A stretch of 64,000 nucleotides of DNA from Fen-1254 sp963778945 (GTDB lineage: Bacteria; Bacteroidota; Ignavibacteria; UBA10030), in assembly GCA_963778945.1 (NCBI GenBank), contig CAVZWL010000008.1, positions 62,001-126,000 on the forward strand, read 5' to 3'. The notes beneath the pieces were generated by a model. It was not told the DNA's origin. It saw only the letters and a list, made by a program, of their open reading frames with translations, and made no database searches. The position numbers were made by a program, and so were the translations under genes. Within the stretch, counting starts at the first letter, position 1. The number at the start of each line of letters is the position of its first letter. Shown in pieces: positions 1 to 9,536 of the stretch.

Positions 1-29
1 CAAATAACTTTTTAACATCTTAACTGCAA

Positions 30-81
30 CCTGCCCGCATTGCGGCGACGCCGACTGCTGACACAGTCATTCAGGCGGGCA
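30..81. repeat. Palindromic intergenic element, copy 1
   Basis: A GC-rich stretch starting CCTGCCCG and ending CAGGCGGGCA, with a 7-bp terminal stem (TGCCCGC at 32-38 pairing with GCGGGCA at 75-81) and an internal GACTGCTGAC and ACAGTCA. The same start, internal and end blocks recur at 36005-36063 inside a defective tRNA gene, so this is a dispersed element and not a one-off hairpin. It lies downstream of cdaA; a termination role is possible but there is no T-run. Confidence 0.55.
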
Positions 82-141
82 CCGCAGCACGTTGAACTGC
101 AGCACATCAACACCTCTGCACAGCAACACATTGCTCCAACT

Positions 142-169
142 ACGAACCAAGAACCACGCACTAATGAAC
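142..169. repeat. Degenerate 7-bp tandem repeat, 4 units
   Basis: Read on the minus strand this is four heptamers of the type RGTNCNT (for example AGTGCGT, GGTTCTT, GGTTCGT). Longer arrays of the same family lie at 2481-2550, 36146-36173 and 37912-37975. The array begins exactly at the end of cdaA and supplies its last two codons and TAG stop. Confidence 0.6.
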
Positions 170-1339
170 TGTTTTTACTTCTTCCAGTTGAATTGCAACC
201 TGCGACGGTTGAATATTTTCCACATAGAGACCTTCCGGGAAAATAATATTGGAGCGCGCCAGAGTTTTGTGAACGACGCCTTCATGCGCATTGAAGAAAA
301 TAACGTGTGCTTCGAGTTTCTTTTCGTTGAGAAAAATGAACGACCGGCGGGGCCCGGAAAACGTCACTTCTACTTCTTCCGGCTCCATCTTTTTTACGGA
401 AAGTTCCTGAGTCAGATTGTCGCAGCGCAGAGGAATGACATACGTTTTATAATCGGTTCCCGATTCATGAACAAAAAAGAACCATAAGACGATGGTCGAA
501 ACGAACGCAATCGCAATTTCCCTATAATTCCGCCTGAAAATTTCCTTCCACGGTTTTGATTCCGCTGCAGGCGTAATTTCCTGATAAAACGCTTCCAGAC
601 GATGCTGCAGCTCTTCAATATCGCGCATGATCTGAATATCTCCGTTGCGCGCCACCGAAATGGTTCCCCGTTCTTCGGACACCACGATGCAAAAAGCATC
701 CGTCCGTTCTGCCAGACCCAGAGCCGCTGCGTGCCGTGTTCCTGCCTTTTGCAGCTTTCGCAAATTTTTTGAAAGCGGCAGGTAGCTGGAAAATTTCATC
801 AGTTCATTTCCATCGACGATGACTGCACCGTCATGCGTCGGTACACCCGGAGTAAACATAGTTTCCAGCAGCGCTTCGCTGACCTCGCCGTTGACATCCG
901 TTCCGCCGTTCAGGTGACGGACAATCGGGTTCTTTCCCCGGATAACGATAAGCGCACCGATCCGTTCCTTTGCCAGCGTATTGGCCGTGTTGACAAAAAT
1001 TCCGACACGGCGATGCCACATGCTCAGCAACCGCCTTGATCGCTTATCGCGGATAAAACTCCAGCTCGCGAGCTGTTCGAGAAATTGTTTGATCTCTTCC
1101 TGAAAAATAATGACAACGGCAATCAGGATAATGGCAAAGAAACCTTGAAACACCGTCGTGGTCAGAAGAAGATCCAATTGCCTTGCAATACCGTAGGCAA
1201 TGCCGAACATAAACAGGCCGATAACGGCAAACCCCGCGCGCGTCCGCTTGAACCAGACCAAAAGAGAGTAGATGATCAGTGTCATGAAAATAATATCCAG
1301 AATACCGGAAATTCCCATTGAAGTTATGAATTCAATCAT
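161..1339 (-). CDS. cdaA: Diadenylate cyclase CdaA fused to a YbbR-like domain
   Basis: Membrane-bound enzyme expected to join two ATP into c-di-AMP. Three hydrophobic segments fill residues 1-80, followed by the DAC domain (about 95-235) with the DGA motif at 170-172 (context THDGAV). The second conserved motif, normally RHR, reads RHA at 202-204 (GTRHAAALG), while the following SEE..ISVARNG block is normal. A fourth membrane segment at about 276-291 leads into a YbbR-like domain (about 295-390). In Firmicutes YbbR/CdaR is a separate neighbour that modulates CdaA; here it is in the same chain. The gene overlaps the upstream phosphoesterase gene by 8 bp, so the two are probably co-transcribed. 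Activity with RHA cannot be judged from sequence. Confidence 0.88.
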   Translation of the reverse strand: MIEFITSMGISGILDIIFMTLIIYSLLVWFKRTRAGFAVIGLFMFGIAYGIARQLDLLLTTTVFQGFFAIILIAVVIIFQEEIKQFLEQLASWSFIRDKRSRRLLSMWHRRVGIFVNTANTLAKERIGALIVIRGKNPIVRHLNGGTDVNGEVSEALLETMFTPGVPTHDGAVIVDGNELMKFSSYLPLSKNLRKLQKAGTRHAAALGLAERTDAFCIVVSEERGTISVARNGDIQIMRDIEELQHRLEAFYQEITPAAESKPWKEIFRRNYREIAIAFVSTIVLWFFFVHESGTDYKTYVIPLRCDNLTQELSVKKMEPEEVEVTFSGPRRSFIFLNEKKLEAHVIFFNAHEGVVHKTLARSNIIFPEGLYVENIQPSQVAIQLEEVKTVH

Positions 1340-2396
1340 GCTCCGATTCCTTTTCCGCTGGTGGTTCGATGTGCGTCTGCCGCAGAAGCGGCGTGAATTG
1401 TGTATTGCGTTTAAGTTTCAATCGTTTGACAAGTTTCTCAGTAAGATCTTTTTCTATCTCCTCCCATTCTTCACGGTCTTTCTGAGATTTAATCTTTATC
1501 TTCCCGCCTGCGACCTGACCGTATCCTCCGGCAAAGCGCGGATTTTCAACGATGCTGCGCAGCAGATCCGAAGCGCCGATCTCTGTCTGCGCCGTGCGCA
1601 GCGAAATATGCAAATTATCTCTGTGCCTTCCGGTGCACATGGCCCAGAGATTTCCTTCGCATGTGAGCAGAAAATCCGCCATCTGCGAAACAAGATCCGG
1701 ATTCTCCACAGCTCCAAGGTGCGAGACAATCACGCGCTGGCGAATTTGCGCGCTGCGTATACCGACGACCATCTCCCGGAAAAACCTGCGCGGACGCGAT
1801 GGATTTTGAATGCGCGCCAGAACCCGTACATCGCACAGCGGCAGCAGTTCAAAATACGTATCGATCGTATCCCGATTCGTTACACGGTAAAAATCGAGCG
1901 TATCGGAAAGAATTCCATAAACGAGCGCCGTTGCAAGTTTTATCGGAATCTCGATCCCTTTTGCAAGCAGTTCGCGCGCCATCAGCGCCGATGTCGCCCC
2001 TGCATCGGGAGCGATGGTAATAAAATCCGCAGCAGGTTCCGCCGTACCGGCATGCTGGTCTACGACGATTACGGCTCTCCGCTTCTTTGGAAAAGAATTG
2101 TTTTCGAATCCGGGCTGCGTATCGACGAGAGCAACATTCGGATAGAATTTAAAATCGGAGGAACGCAGTTTCCGCGCCGGAATTTTAAGCAGCCGCGCCA
2201 TTTCACGGTTTTCCGTGCGTCCGATATCGCCGCCATAAACGATTTTGGCGCGTATGCCGATCGTTTCCGCCAGATACTGAAGCGCGTAAGCAGATGAGAG
2301 GGCATCGGGATCCGGATAGTCGTGCGTCAGCACCAGCAGCGGATCGAGCTGTTCTTTATGCTCCTCAAGATAATACGACAGTTCCAGCGGTTTCAT
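1332..2396 (-). CDS. DHH/DHHA1 family phosphoesterase (NrnA-like)
   Basis: Predicted metal-dependent phosphoesterase of the NrnA / oligoribonuclease and pAp/pApA phosphatase type. The N-terminal DHH domain has the metal-site HDYPDPD (about 25-31), the isolated Asp in ALVDTQ and, where DHH is usual, DQH (VVDQHAG); the C-terminal DHHA1 domain carries GGYGQVAGG in place of the usual GGGH-type loop. Length 354 aa is normal. It lies just upstream of cdaA with an 8-bp overlap, so a role in breaking down the cyclase product (pApA, the linearised dinucleotide) is a reasonable inference. Exact substrate is not shown by the sequence. Confidence 0.82.
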   Translation of the reverse strand: MKPLELSYYLEEHKEQLDPLLVLTHDYPDPDALSSAYALQYLAETIGIRAKIVYGGDIGRTENREMARLLKIPARKLRSSDFKFYPNVALVDTQPGFENNSFPKKRRAVIVVDQHAGTAEPAADFITIAPDAGATSALMARELLAKGIEIPIKLATALVYGILSDTLDFYRVTNRDTIDTYFELLPLCDVRVLARIQNPSRPRRFFREMVVGIRSAQIRQRVIVSHLGAVENPDLVSQMADFLLTCEGNLWAMCTGRHRDNLHISLRTAQTEIGASDLLRSIVENPRFAGGYGQVAGGKIKIKSQKDREEWEEIEKDLTEKLVKRLKLKRNTQFTPLLRQTHIEPPAEKESEHD

Positions 2397-2480
2397 ATTT
2401 TATCTGAATTGAAAATAATATCCTCACGACAGTATAACGATTTCTCGCGTAAGGTGAAAGAGGAGGTTAGCAGGTTTATT

Positions 2481-2550
2481 AGTTCGTAGTTCGTGGTTCT
2501 TAGTGCTTGGTGCTTGGTTCTTAGTACTTGGTTCTTAGTGCTTAGTTCGT
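2481..2550. repeat. Ten perfect-register 7-bp repeats
   Basis: Ten consecutive heptamers without a break in register: AGTTCGT, AGTTCGT, GGTTCTT, AGTGCTT, GGTGCTT, GGTTCTT, AGTACTT, GGTTCTT, AGTGCTT, AGTTCGT. Consensus RGTDCKT. It is the longest member of a family present at four sites in this window. The rest of the gap 2397-2712 holds the hairpin at 2651 and no gene. Confidence 0.8.
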
Positions 2551-2650
2551 GGTTTAGCTGAAAGTATAAAACAGACTCATGGAACTTGACATCCGATCTT
2601 GATAGCAGGTTGCAAAAAAAGTATTGACTGATGCGATTCTATATATAACT

Positions 2651-2687
2651 CGCCGCCTGTCATCTTGAATTCCAACAACAGGCGGCG
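2651..2687. terminator. GC-rich hairpin after the sedolisin gene
   Basis: CGCCGCCTGT at 2651-2660 pairs perfectly with ACAGGCGGCG at 2678-2687 across a 17-nt loop. It lies 25 bp beyond the stop of the minus-strand protease gene, so it may stop transcription, but there is no T-run. A similar GGCGGCG-cored palindrome follows the next minus-strand secreted-protein gene at 7954-7983. Confidence 0.45.
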
Positions 2688-2712
2688 ATATTTCTTCAGA
2701 TAAATCTCAGAG

Positions 2713-5700
2713 CTATTTCAGCATCTGTATTTTCAGTGTTTTCACCAACTGTTTTGAACTTGCTCCCTGCACCATCATGCGGACAAAGTATACGCCGCTG
2801 GCATAGTGTGAACCGTCAAAGACTGCCGTGTATTGGCCTGCTGTTTTGTTGCCTTCAACAAGCGTAGTTATCTGCCTGCCGAGTATATCGTAGACCTTGA
2901 TGCTTACATGGCTGTTTTCGACTAACTGATAACTGATATTTGTCGTCGGGTTAAACGGGTTGGGATAATTGCCTAAAGATACTCCCGTTGGAGACGGCGT
3001 CTGCATTGTCAGCGGACTGGCTTGACCCAATGCGTTCAGATTGACACCCGTATATTCTTCCATGAGTGTTAGCCGGAGACTGTCAACGTTCGTTCCGAAG
3101 GTTATCTTCAATCTTCCCGTCGTCCCCCCGAGCCCTGTTGCAGGGAAAGTATATGAAGACATCTTGTATGGCTGTAAATTAGCCGGACTGAACTTCTGTT
3201 GTCTTATCGTCCCAATGACGCTGCCTGAAGTATTATCGATAAGTTGAACGATAAAGGAAATATATCCTTGACTGCCTAATACTTTGGCCGCTGCTGCAGA
3301 GTCTGCGGCTCCTGACTTTTCACTGAAACTGAAGACGGAATTGCTTTTAAGCGTAAAGGGCTGTGAAAGAAGCACATTATTTAAAACGTTCAAGCTGTCA
3401 TAATGTGCTTTATTGTCTGCACTAACAAAGTCGATCAAATTACCATCGAGCATGATATTACCGATCGAATAGTAAAAACCTGTATTGCCTTTATCAACAG
3501 CTACTCCTCTGCCTCTGCCGGCCGGAACAGTGCTTGTTGTGGAAACGGCATTTGCTTGTGAGATGGCTTTTGCTTTGGAGACAGAGTTTGCCGCAATAAT
3601 CGCATTCGATCCTAAAACGCTGCCCAAGCTTTGTGACATTTGGAAATAATAAGGCAATGTAAAAGGATAGTACGCGGATGCATACATATTTGTGCTTGCG
3701 GGGCCATTACATAACTGGATATTCTGGCCGGTTGTGGTCAATCCATGACCCTGTGAAAGGGTGCTGCCGGGGGAACACATGTTCATCCATTCGCCATTTA
3801 TATCCTCGCAATAGGCTAAATAATAATTAGCGGCGTTGTTCGTTCTATTCATTGATACTGATGTTACGCCTGCGCCCAATTCATAAATCGTTGAGGTAGA
3901 TGGATTGCGTTCGAGGCTATTTGTAGTCATCCATTCACCGTTGCCGTCATCTCCGATCCAGTAAACTCTAAAGCTCCCATCATTCAGGATGATAATTGAA
4001 GGATTGTGATTGTTCGGATATGAACTGTTTGAGACTTTATTTTGTGTAGTATCATATTGACTAAAACTATTAGAAAAATCCTGGAGATAGCAATATTTGA
4101 TGGAACTACTTCCACTGCTCACATATTCTTGCCATGCAATCGCATAGTCTGTATTGCCGCCTAAACATAAATTAGAAATAGAAGCGTTGATAGAATTAGC
4201 GTCTGTTCCACCAATTTTAACAGGCGGAGCTGGAAGGCCATTACTGTTATTTAAAATTCCATTCGGATAGACTCCGCCCGTAATATAATAGATCCCCGGC
4301 ACACTACCTTTTCGTTCAAATGTTACAACGAACGCATTATACGCGGCATCGAGGGAAATATTTGGGTTGGCATTCGTTGAATAAGAATCTGTAGTCTCTC
4401 CATATAACGGATAGATTGTTGTATCAGACATATAAGTAAAATAATGAGTCCCGTCTGCACTAAGCATAAATGATTGCAAAAATATTTTGTAGTTATTCCC
4501 GCTGTTCTGCTGATAAGCCACCATTACCGTATTACCGAGGTAATCAAGAGAAGGACATTTACCTCCACCACCAGTATCTACAGGACAGACATTGTTCCTA
4601 TAATTATTAGGGTTGACATTGAGTTGCCATGTTTTGCCGCTATCGCGGCTGTGTTCAATCCACACATGCCCCATAGATTCATACACCATGTGCAGCCAGC
4701 CATTCGGTGTTTGTATAAATTTTCGCTGGCTACTGTTGGCAAATGCGGATGGATTTTGAGAAAGCTGAGTGCCTTTGATATTTGCCGTTACAGTAGCGTT
4801 GGCGCTGTCAAATATTACTCCCGTTGTATCATTTGATGAATTAGCAAATCCCGCTCCTGATTGAGCCCAATTCAGAAAATACAAAGCATGGTTCGTTCCA
4901 CCAATCGGAACAGTCTGTGAGGGAAAGCTGACGGAGTAGTAGGGGGGAGTAAGATTGGGGGGAATTCCGCCTAGTTTCAAGAACACACCGCTATCTCGTG
5001 ATGTTAAACCGACATTATTTTGTACATATGCAACAGATTTAAATATCGCAGACATACCACGATTCATCAAAGCACCACCGTGCGATACATCGGAAGAATC
5101 GACCAACCACGGATCTTGAAACCAAACCGATCCTAATGTCGCTCCATCTCCTTGTGCCTGAATCGTGGCATTATATGTAGGAAGTAGATTTGAAACAAAT
5201 GGGTCATTTTCCGTTAGAACAATAAATGTATGCTGATTCGTAACGTCAGGTAAACCGTTCCAGTTGTTATATTTTTGTCCTGAAATAACTTTTTGCGTTC
5301 CTCGCAAAACTTCGTTCTTTCCAAGATAAAATTGTAAATTTGTTGCCGGGGCTTTATACTTAACAAAACTTGGAGATACCCATCTTGCAATACTATCCGC
5401 AGGCATTTGACTCAGATATTTTTGATAGACAGTGACATTAAAACTCTTCAAATTAATAACGTCATTAATAAGTGCTTGCCCCGTGGGAGTTCCCCAGCCC
5501 GTACAAAGGTCGTAGCCAGGATAAGCATTGAATGGTCCATTACTGCTCATATCATTGATATCATGAAAATCTGAATTGGTAGTCGATACTTTGCCGATCT
5601 CATAAAGGACCCAGTTAAGAAATCCCACCGTGGGTTTGCCGCTGGCTATAGCTTGCTGATTAATCAGTGCAGTAAATCCTGCCCATAGTGGCGCAGCAGC

Positions 5701-6369
5701 ACTTGTGCCCACACAAATATCAACTGAATTATCCAGACGCACATAAATATTGTCTGCCGTGAGAGCAACATCGGGAATGTTCCTCATTGATGTTGAAACT
5801 TGTGGGTTGGAATTGGTGATGCTGTATTGCCAGGGAGGAATCGCATATTGGAAACTATTTCCGCCACCACTGCTATTGGGGCTATCATTCCAAGTAGTTT
5901 CTGAACTCCACGTAGTATCCGCATTGGTTGTTAATGATGTTCCGCCAACTATCGTGATGTAGGGATTATCGCATGGAAAAGTTGGTTGCTTAGTAAGAGT
6001 ATAACCACCATCATCACCTGATGCCTGAAAGAATGACTGACCCTGAGCAATCATTTGTTGAAATATTTGATCGGCGATTGGATCATATTCATAATCGTTA
6101 GCACCCCATGAACAGCTTAGCTGCTTTGCTGTATTTTCATTAGCCATGGTATCAAGCATTGCATCCCATCCTGATGAAGTATTCTGTGAATCATTAGGCG
6201 CTTCATAAACAATTATTTTTGATAATCCAGGCGCCATTGCATTTGCCACCTCGATGTCCAGGCATACTTCTCTATCTAGACTATATGGATTAATTGGATA
6301 ATCGTTTTGAGGAGGTACTGGTTTGTTTGGGAACACCAGGACATTTTGAAGTTGAAGAGATTGTCCCAT
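2713..6369 (-). pseudogene. T9SS-exported sedolisin (S53) protease, N-terminus lost to an IS
   Basis: The first 320 residues are a sedolisin catalytic core: ExxxD catalytic pair at E34 and D38 (EVCLDIE), the oxyanion Asp in SGDDGG (about 117-121), the nucleophile in GTSAAAP (about 223) and the C-terminal GYDLCTGWGTP block. A long beta-rich region and a T9SS sorting tail (GNYPNPFNPTTN, then VYDILGRQ) follow. S53 enzymes normally carry a signal peptide and a prodomain of roughly 150-200 residues before the catalytic Glu; both are missing. The only start codon, at 6367-6369, lies inside the terminal inverted repeat of the adjoining IS256 element, so the reading frame now starts in IS sequence (MGQSL). 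The protein would be neither exported nor folded by its propeptide. Probably a dead gene. Confidence 0.85.
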
Positions 6370-7827
6370 AACCCGTTGGTAAAAGCTTCATCTGAGGATG
6401 AAGGATAATATAATGGATTAAATAATCAAGTCAAGCAACCTGAGCAATACGCTCACCTTTCTGTTTTCTTACTTCATTTTCTAAAGCAGCCAATAACACC
6501 GGCATCGATTTGTATCCTCGAACCTTCCGATATTGATTCTCTGTAAACAAGAAAGCCGTTGAAGACCAGCGTAAGCGCTGCATCGGATTGCGCCAGCGTT
6601 TTACATTGCGCATGACATTCTCTGCAACAGAAAATGTCGATTCGATAATATTGGTGGTCGAAAAACTTTCCCGTAATACACCCGGAATCCCTAAACGATG
6701 TACTGTCAGGGTCTCTTCAAAGCCTTCTTCAAGACTCCGGGCAGCACTGATACTCAAGCGTTCCACCTCGCCAATCAAGGCTTTCAATGCCCGGTGAGCA
6801 TCGTCATAATTATTCATGCCGTATATCGTATTGAGCTTACGTTCATACTCCCCCTGGTATTGTTCTGTCAGATGCTTCCGAAGATTTTCACTCTTATGAA
6901 ATTGGCAACGCTGGACAACGGCATTGTTTCCATAAAAATCATCTACAGCTTTGCGTAAGGCCTTCGAGCCGTCGATGATAAACAATATCTCACGGTCCAC
7001 CTTCAAACCTCGGCTTACAAGATCTTCAAAGAGGCTTTTACATACCTCCGCATTCTCTGTTGATCCCTCACGGAACCCTAAAACGTGCTTTTTCCCCGTC
7101 GTTTCGACACCTACTACCGCCATTGTCATTTGATGATCCAACGGCATGCCGTCTATCAGAATAACTCGTATATCCAATCCTGACAAATCTCTCTCGCAAA
7201 ATGACTTCATATCTGCTTCTGTCGATTCTACGATCTTCCGGCTTACCACAGACTTCGATACGCCTGCCATTTTTGCCATCTCTTCCAGCGTCTTTCGATA
7301 ATTCCGGCAGCTGACTCCAGCCAGCATCCGCTGATAGATCGCTCTGGTTCTCTCGTCATCATTATGAAACTTCGTGTAGCTCTTCAACTGAACCTCTCCT
7401 CCTGTGCGATGACGTAAGCGTTGCTTCGTAATGCCTTGGCGTTGCCCGCCCACAACTACCGACCCTTTATCCTTGCACCACCGATTGATCTCTGTCTTCC
7501 GATTTCTCTCTTCTCCCGCCAGATGTTCTTCTTCCGCCTTGATCAGGCTTTTCATCATCAGCAATCCCGCGCTTGTCGCAAATGTCCGCATCTCCAACCC
7601 AAGCTCTTCCATCAGCCGATCCAATGGAAACCCTTCTTCCCATTGCGTATCATAGACCAGCTTGATTTGTCCCGTTGTTCTTCCTATCTTTCTCTTACAC
7701 ATGGCGATCCTTCCTTTCTGTGGTTTGAATTTGGCTTCTTCCTCAGAAATATCGGCTTCGCCATGTTTTATTTCAAGTCATGACTGTTCCTTTTTTATCT
7801 CTTATCAACGGAGTTTGGGACATCCTC
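6357..7827 (-). mobile_element. IS256-family insertion sequence, copy 1 (1471 bp)
   Basis: Ends are GAGATTGTCCCA on the left and TGGGACATCCTC on the right, the same inverted repeats as the copy at 23540-25010, and the length is identical. Unlike that copy the flanks are not a matching 8-bp duplication: AAGTTGAA on the left, TTTTTCAT on the right. Together with the missing 5' end of the protease gene this points to an IS-adjacent deletion or recombination between copies. Confidence 0.88.
6431..7702 (-). CDS. IS256-family (mutator-type) transposase
   Basis: Transposase of 423 aa with the mutator-type DDE core: first Asp in LIDGMPLD (about 190), second in IIDGSKAL (about 248), the QRCQFHK zinc-like block and the late STTNIIES motif with its Glu. 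It would catalyse cut-and-paste or copy-out transposition of the surrounding element. It differs from the second copy in the window at a limited number of positions (for example MCKRK against MCKKK at the start), so the two are close relatives but not identical. The frame is intact. Confidence 0.92.
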   Translation of the reverse strand: MCKRKIGRTTGQIKLVYDTQWEEGFPLDRLMEELGLEMRTFATSAGLLMMKSLIKAEEEHLAGEERNRKTEINRWCKDKGSVVVGGQRQGITKQRLRHRTGGEVQLKSYTKFHNDDERTRAIYQRMLAGVSCRNYRKTLEEMAKMAGVSKSVVSRKIVESTEADMKSFCERDLSGLDIRVILIDGMPLDHQMTMAVVGVETTGKKHVLGFREGSTENAEVCKSLFEDLVSRGLKVDREILFIIDGSKALRKAVDDFYGNNAVVQRCQFHKSENLRKHLTEQYQGEYERKLNTIYGMNNYDDAHRALKALIGEVERLSISAARSLEEGFEETLTVHRLGIPGVLRESFSTTNIIESTFSVAENVMRNVKRWRNPMQRLRWSSTAFLFTENQYRKVRGYKSMPVLLAALENEVRKQKGERIAQVA

Positions 7828-7953
7828 TTTTTCATTCTTTTTTCCTTTCGAAGTTTTGAATTTTATGATTTAATTGTTTTATTGCAGTAGGCAAAAAAAG
7901 GCACATGTATCCCCAAGATGGATAACAGCGTAAGTCTTATTTTGCCGCTTAGT

Positions 7954-7983
7954 CTACGGGCGGCGCTGCTACGCCGCCCGTAG
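7954..7983. repeat. Perfect 12-bp palindrome after the lipoprotein gene
   Basis: CTACGGGCGGCG at 7954-7965 pairs perfectly with CGCCGCCCGTAG at 7972-7983 around CTGCTA. It is 35 bp beyond the stop of the minus-strand gene at 8019. It could act as a bidirectional terminator without a T-run or be a member of the genome's palindromic repeats. The remainder of 7828-8018 shows nothing coding. Confidence 0.55.
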
Positions 7984-8018
7984 TTATATAAACTTCCTCA
8001 TTGTAGTCCCTCCCATCA

Positions 8019-9305
8019 TCATCGTTTTCCCATAAGAATAGCCGCCTGCGGTGCTACTTCTCCTACTGCTATGACGGTATTTCCTTTAACAGATAAAGCC
8101 AAGTATGCTCCATTTATGCCGGTCTGCGAAATATAACTTTTCCACGAAACACCATTGAAGTGAAGCATCTCGCCATATGCACCACACATAAACACATCAT
8201 TCAAGGCATTTCCTCGGACTGCCTCTGGTAAATACTGCGTTAATGCCTGACTGCTCCACGACGATGCACTGAGTGTCGGATGCTTTTCCCATATACCATC
8301 ACCCACGATCCAATAATATTGTCCGGGAGAAAACCACATACCGTTTAAGCCTGCATAGATTCCGGAAGTTGAGATAGCTTGTGCTGTAGTTCCGCTAATT
8401 TGCAGTATCGCACAGTTGGTACTAACTATCGGATTGCCCGCTGTTGCATAGATTTCCAAATTGGCTGTATTCGCATTCTGTCCGCCCCATATATCACGGA
8501 CATCTAACGTTGTTCCGCTGGATATCTGTGTCCAACTTGTGCCATTGTAGTGAGCAATTGAACCACCGCCCCCAACGATATATAGATCGGAACTACTACT
8601 TCCCCAAATTTTATATATCCACCCATTCCAAATGGATGCGGAAAGATCGAATGTTTGCCATGATGTTCCATTCCAGTGCATTGGTTGATTACTTCCTACC
8701 CATATATCAGTGTCAGAAAAAATATATACTGAATGCAATTGAGCATAATACTGTTGACCTTGATATGGATATAATATTTGATTAATAGACCATGTCTGCC
8801 CATTCCATTTTGCAGAATTATACGGTGTGCCACCTTGATAAATTTCACCGACCGCATAAGCAAGCGTATCATTTATTATTGCTACGTCATTCAATGTGCA
8901 ACTACCCGATCCGTCACCAAGCGTATACGTCATCCAGGTAAAGGCATGACTTGTCGTATCCATTGTCTTTACCTGTGCTGTGACACTTGTTGCACCTGCC
9001 ATAGCGAGCGTGTATGTATATGAATGGGACGGAAGAAGCTTCGTATCGACTATCGTCGTATCGGCTGTCATCAGACGAATCGTATCGAGCACTGTAGTAT
9101 CTCTCTTAAGCGTGACAATTTCATTATTCGCGCTTGGGACAGAGATCTTCAGCCACACTTCAGTGCAGTTTGCTTCTACTATGGTCAATGACATTTGTTG
9201 ATTATTTGAAGAAACCGGATTGCCATTTCGACATCCGAATCCCGTAATAAGCAAAGCCATACAACTGCCAAGTAATATCCGTGGTTTCAATGTCTGCCTG
9301 TTCAT
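8019..9305 (-). CDS. Secreted lipoprotein with beta-propeller-like repeats
   Basis: Starts with a basic region, a hydrophobic segment and a lipobox (LLITGFGC), so it should be lipidated on Cys25. After an Fn3-like stretch (about 40-115) come repeated units with the pattern W-N-G-T-x-W-x and short strands (HWNGTSWQTF, HYNGTSWTQI, HFNGVSWKSY), typical of propeller repeats in surface lipoproteins of this group. No catalytic motif is recognised. A degenerate copy of its N-terminus lies at 28656-28769. Function unknown; exposure at the cell surface is inferred. Confidence 0.75.
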   Translation of the reverse strand: MNRQTLKPRILLGSCMALLITGFGCRNGNPVSSNNQQMSLTIVEANCTEVWLKISVPSANNEIVTLKRDTTVLDTIRLMTADTTIVDTKLLPSHSYTYTLAMAGATSVTAQVKTMDTTSHAFTWMTYTLGDGSGSCTLNDVAIINDTLAYAVGEIYQGGTPYNSAKWNGQTWSINQILYPYQGQQYYAQLHSVYIFSDTDIWVGSNQPMHWNGTSWQTFDLSASIWNGWIYKIWGSSSSDLYIVGGGGSIAHYNGTSWTQISSGTTLDVRDIWGGQNANTANLEIYATAGNPIVSTNCAILQISGTTAQAISTSGIYAGLNGMWFSPGQYYWIVGDGIWEKHPTLSASSWSSQALTQYLPEAVRGNALNDVFMCGAYGEMLHFNGVSWKSYISQTGINGAYLALSVKGNTVIAVGEVAPQAAILMGKR

Positions 9306-9536
9306 TCTATGAAAACTCCATAGAAATCGGAAGAACTTGCTTTAAAGGATTGGATAAAACCATTTTAATACAAAAATGGTACACAATAATTGATTTGTAT
9401 GCAACTACCAAAATTAGTAGTATTTCAAAAGAGGCAGAAAGAAAAAAATAATACGAATAGTCTATTCATTGAGTCCCCCCAACGCGGGATAACATTCTCA
9501 ATATCCTGCTTCTATTTTCTGTTCACGGTTTACTGT

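Noticed and set aside
2481..2550. CRISPR array
   Set aside because: The unit is 7 bp with no spacers and no cas gene in the window.
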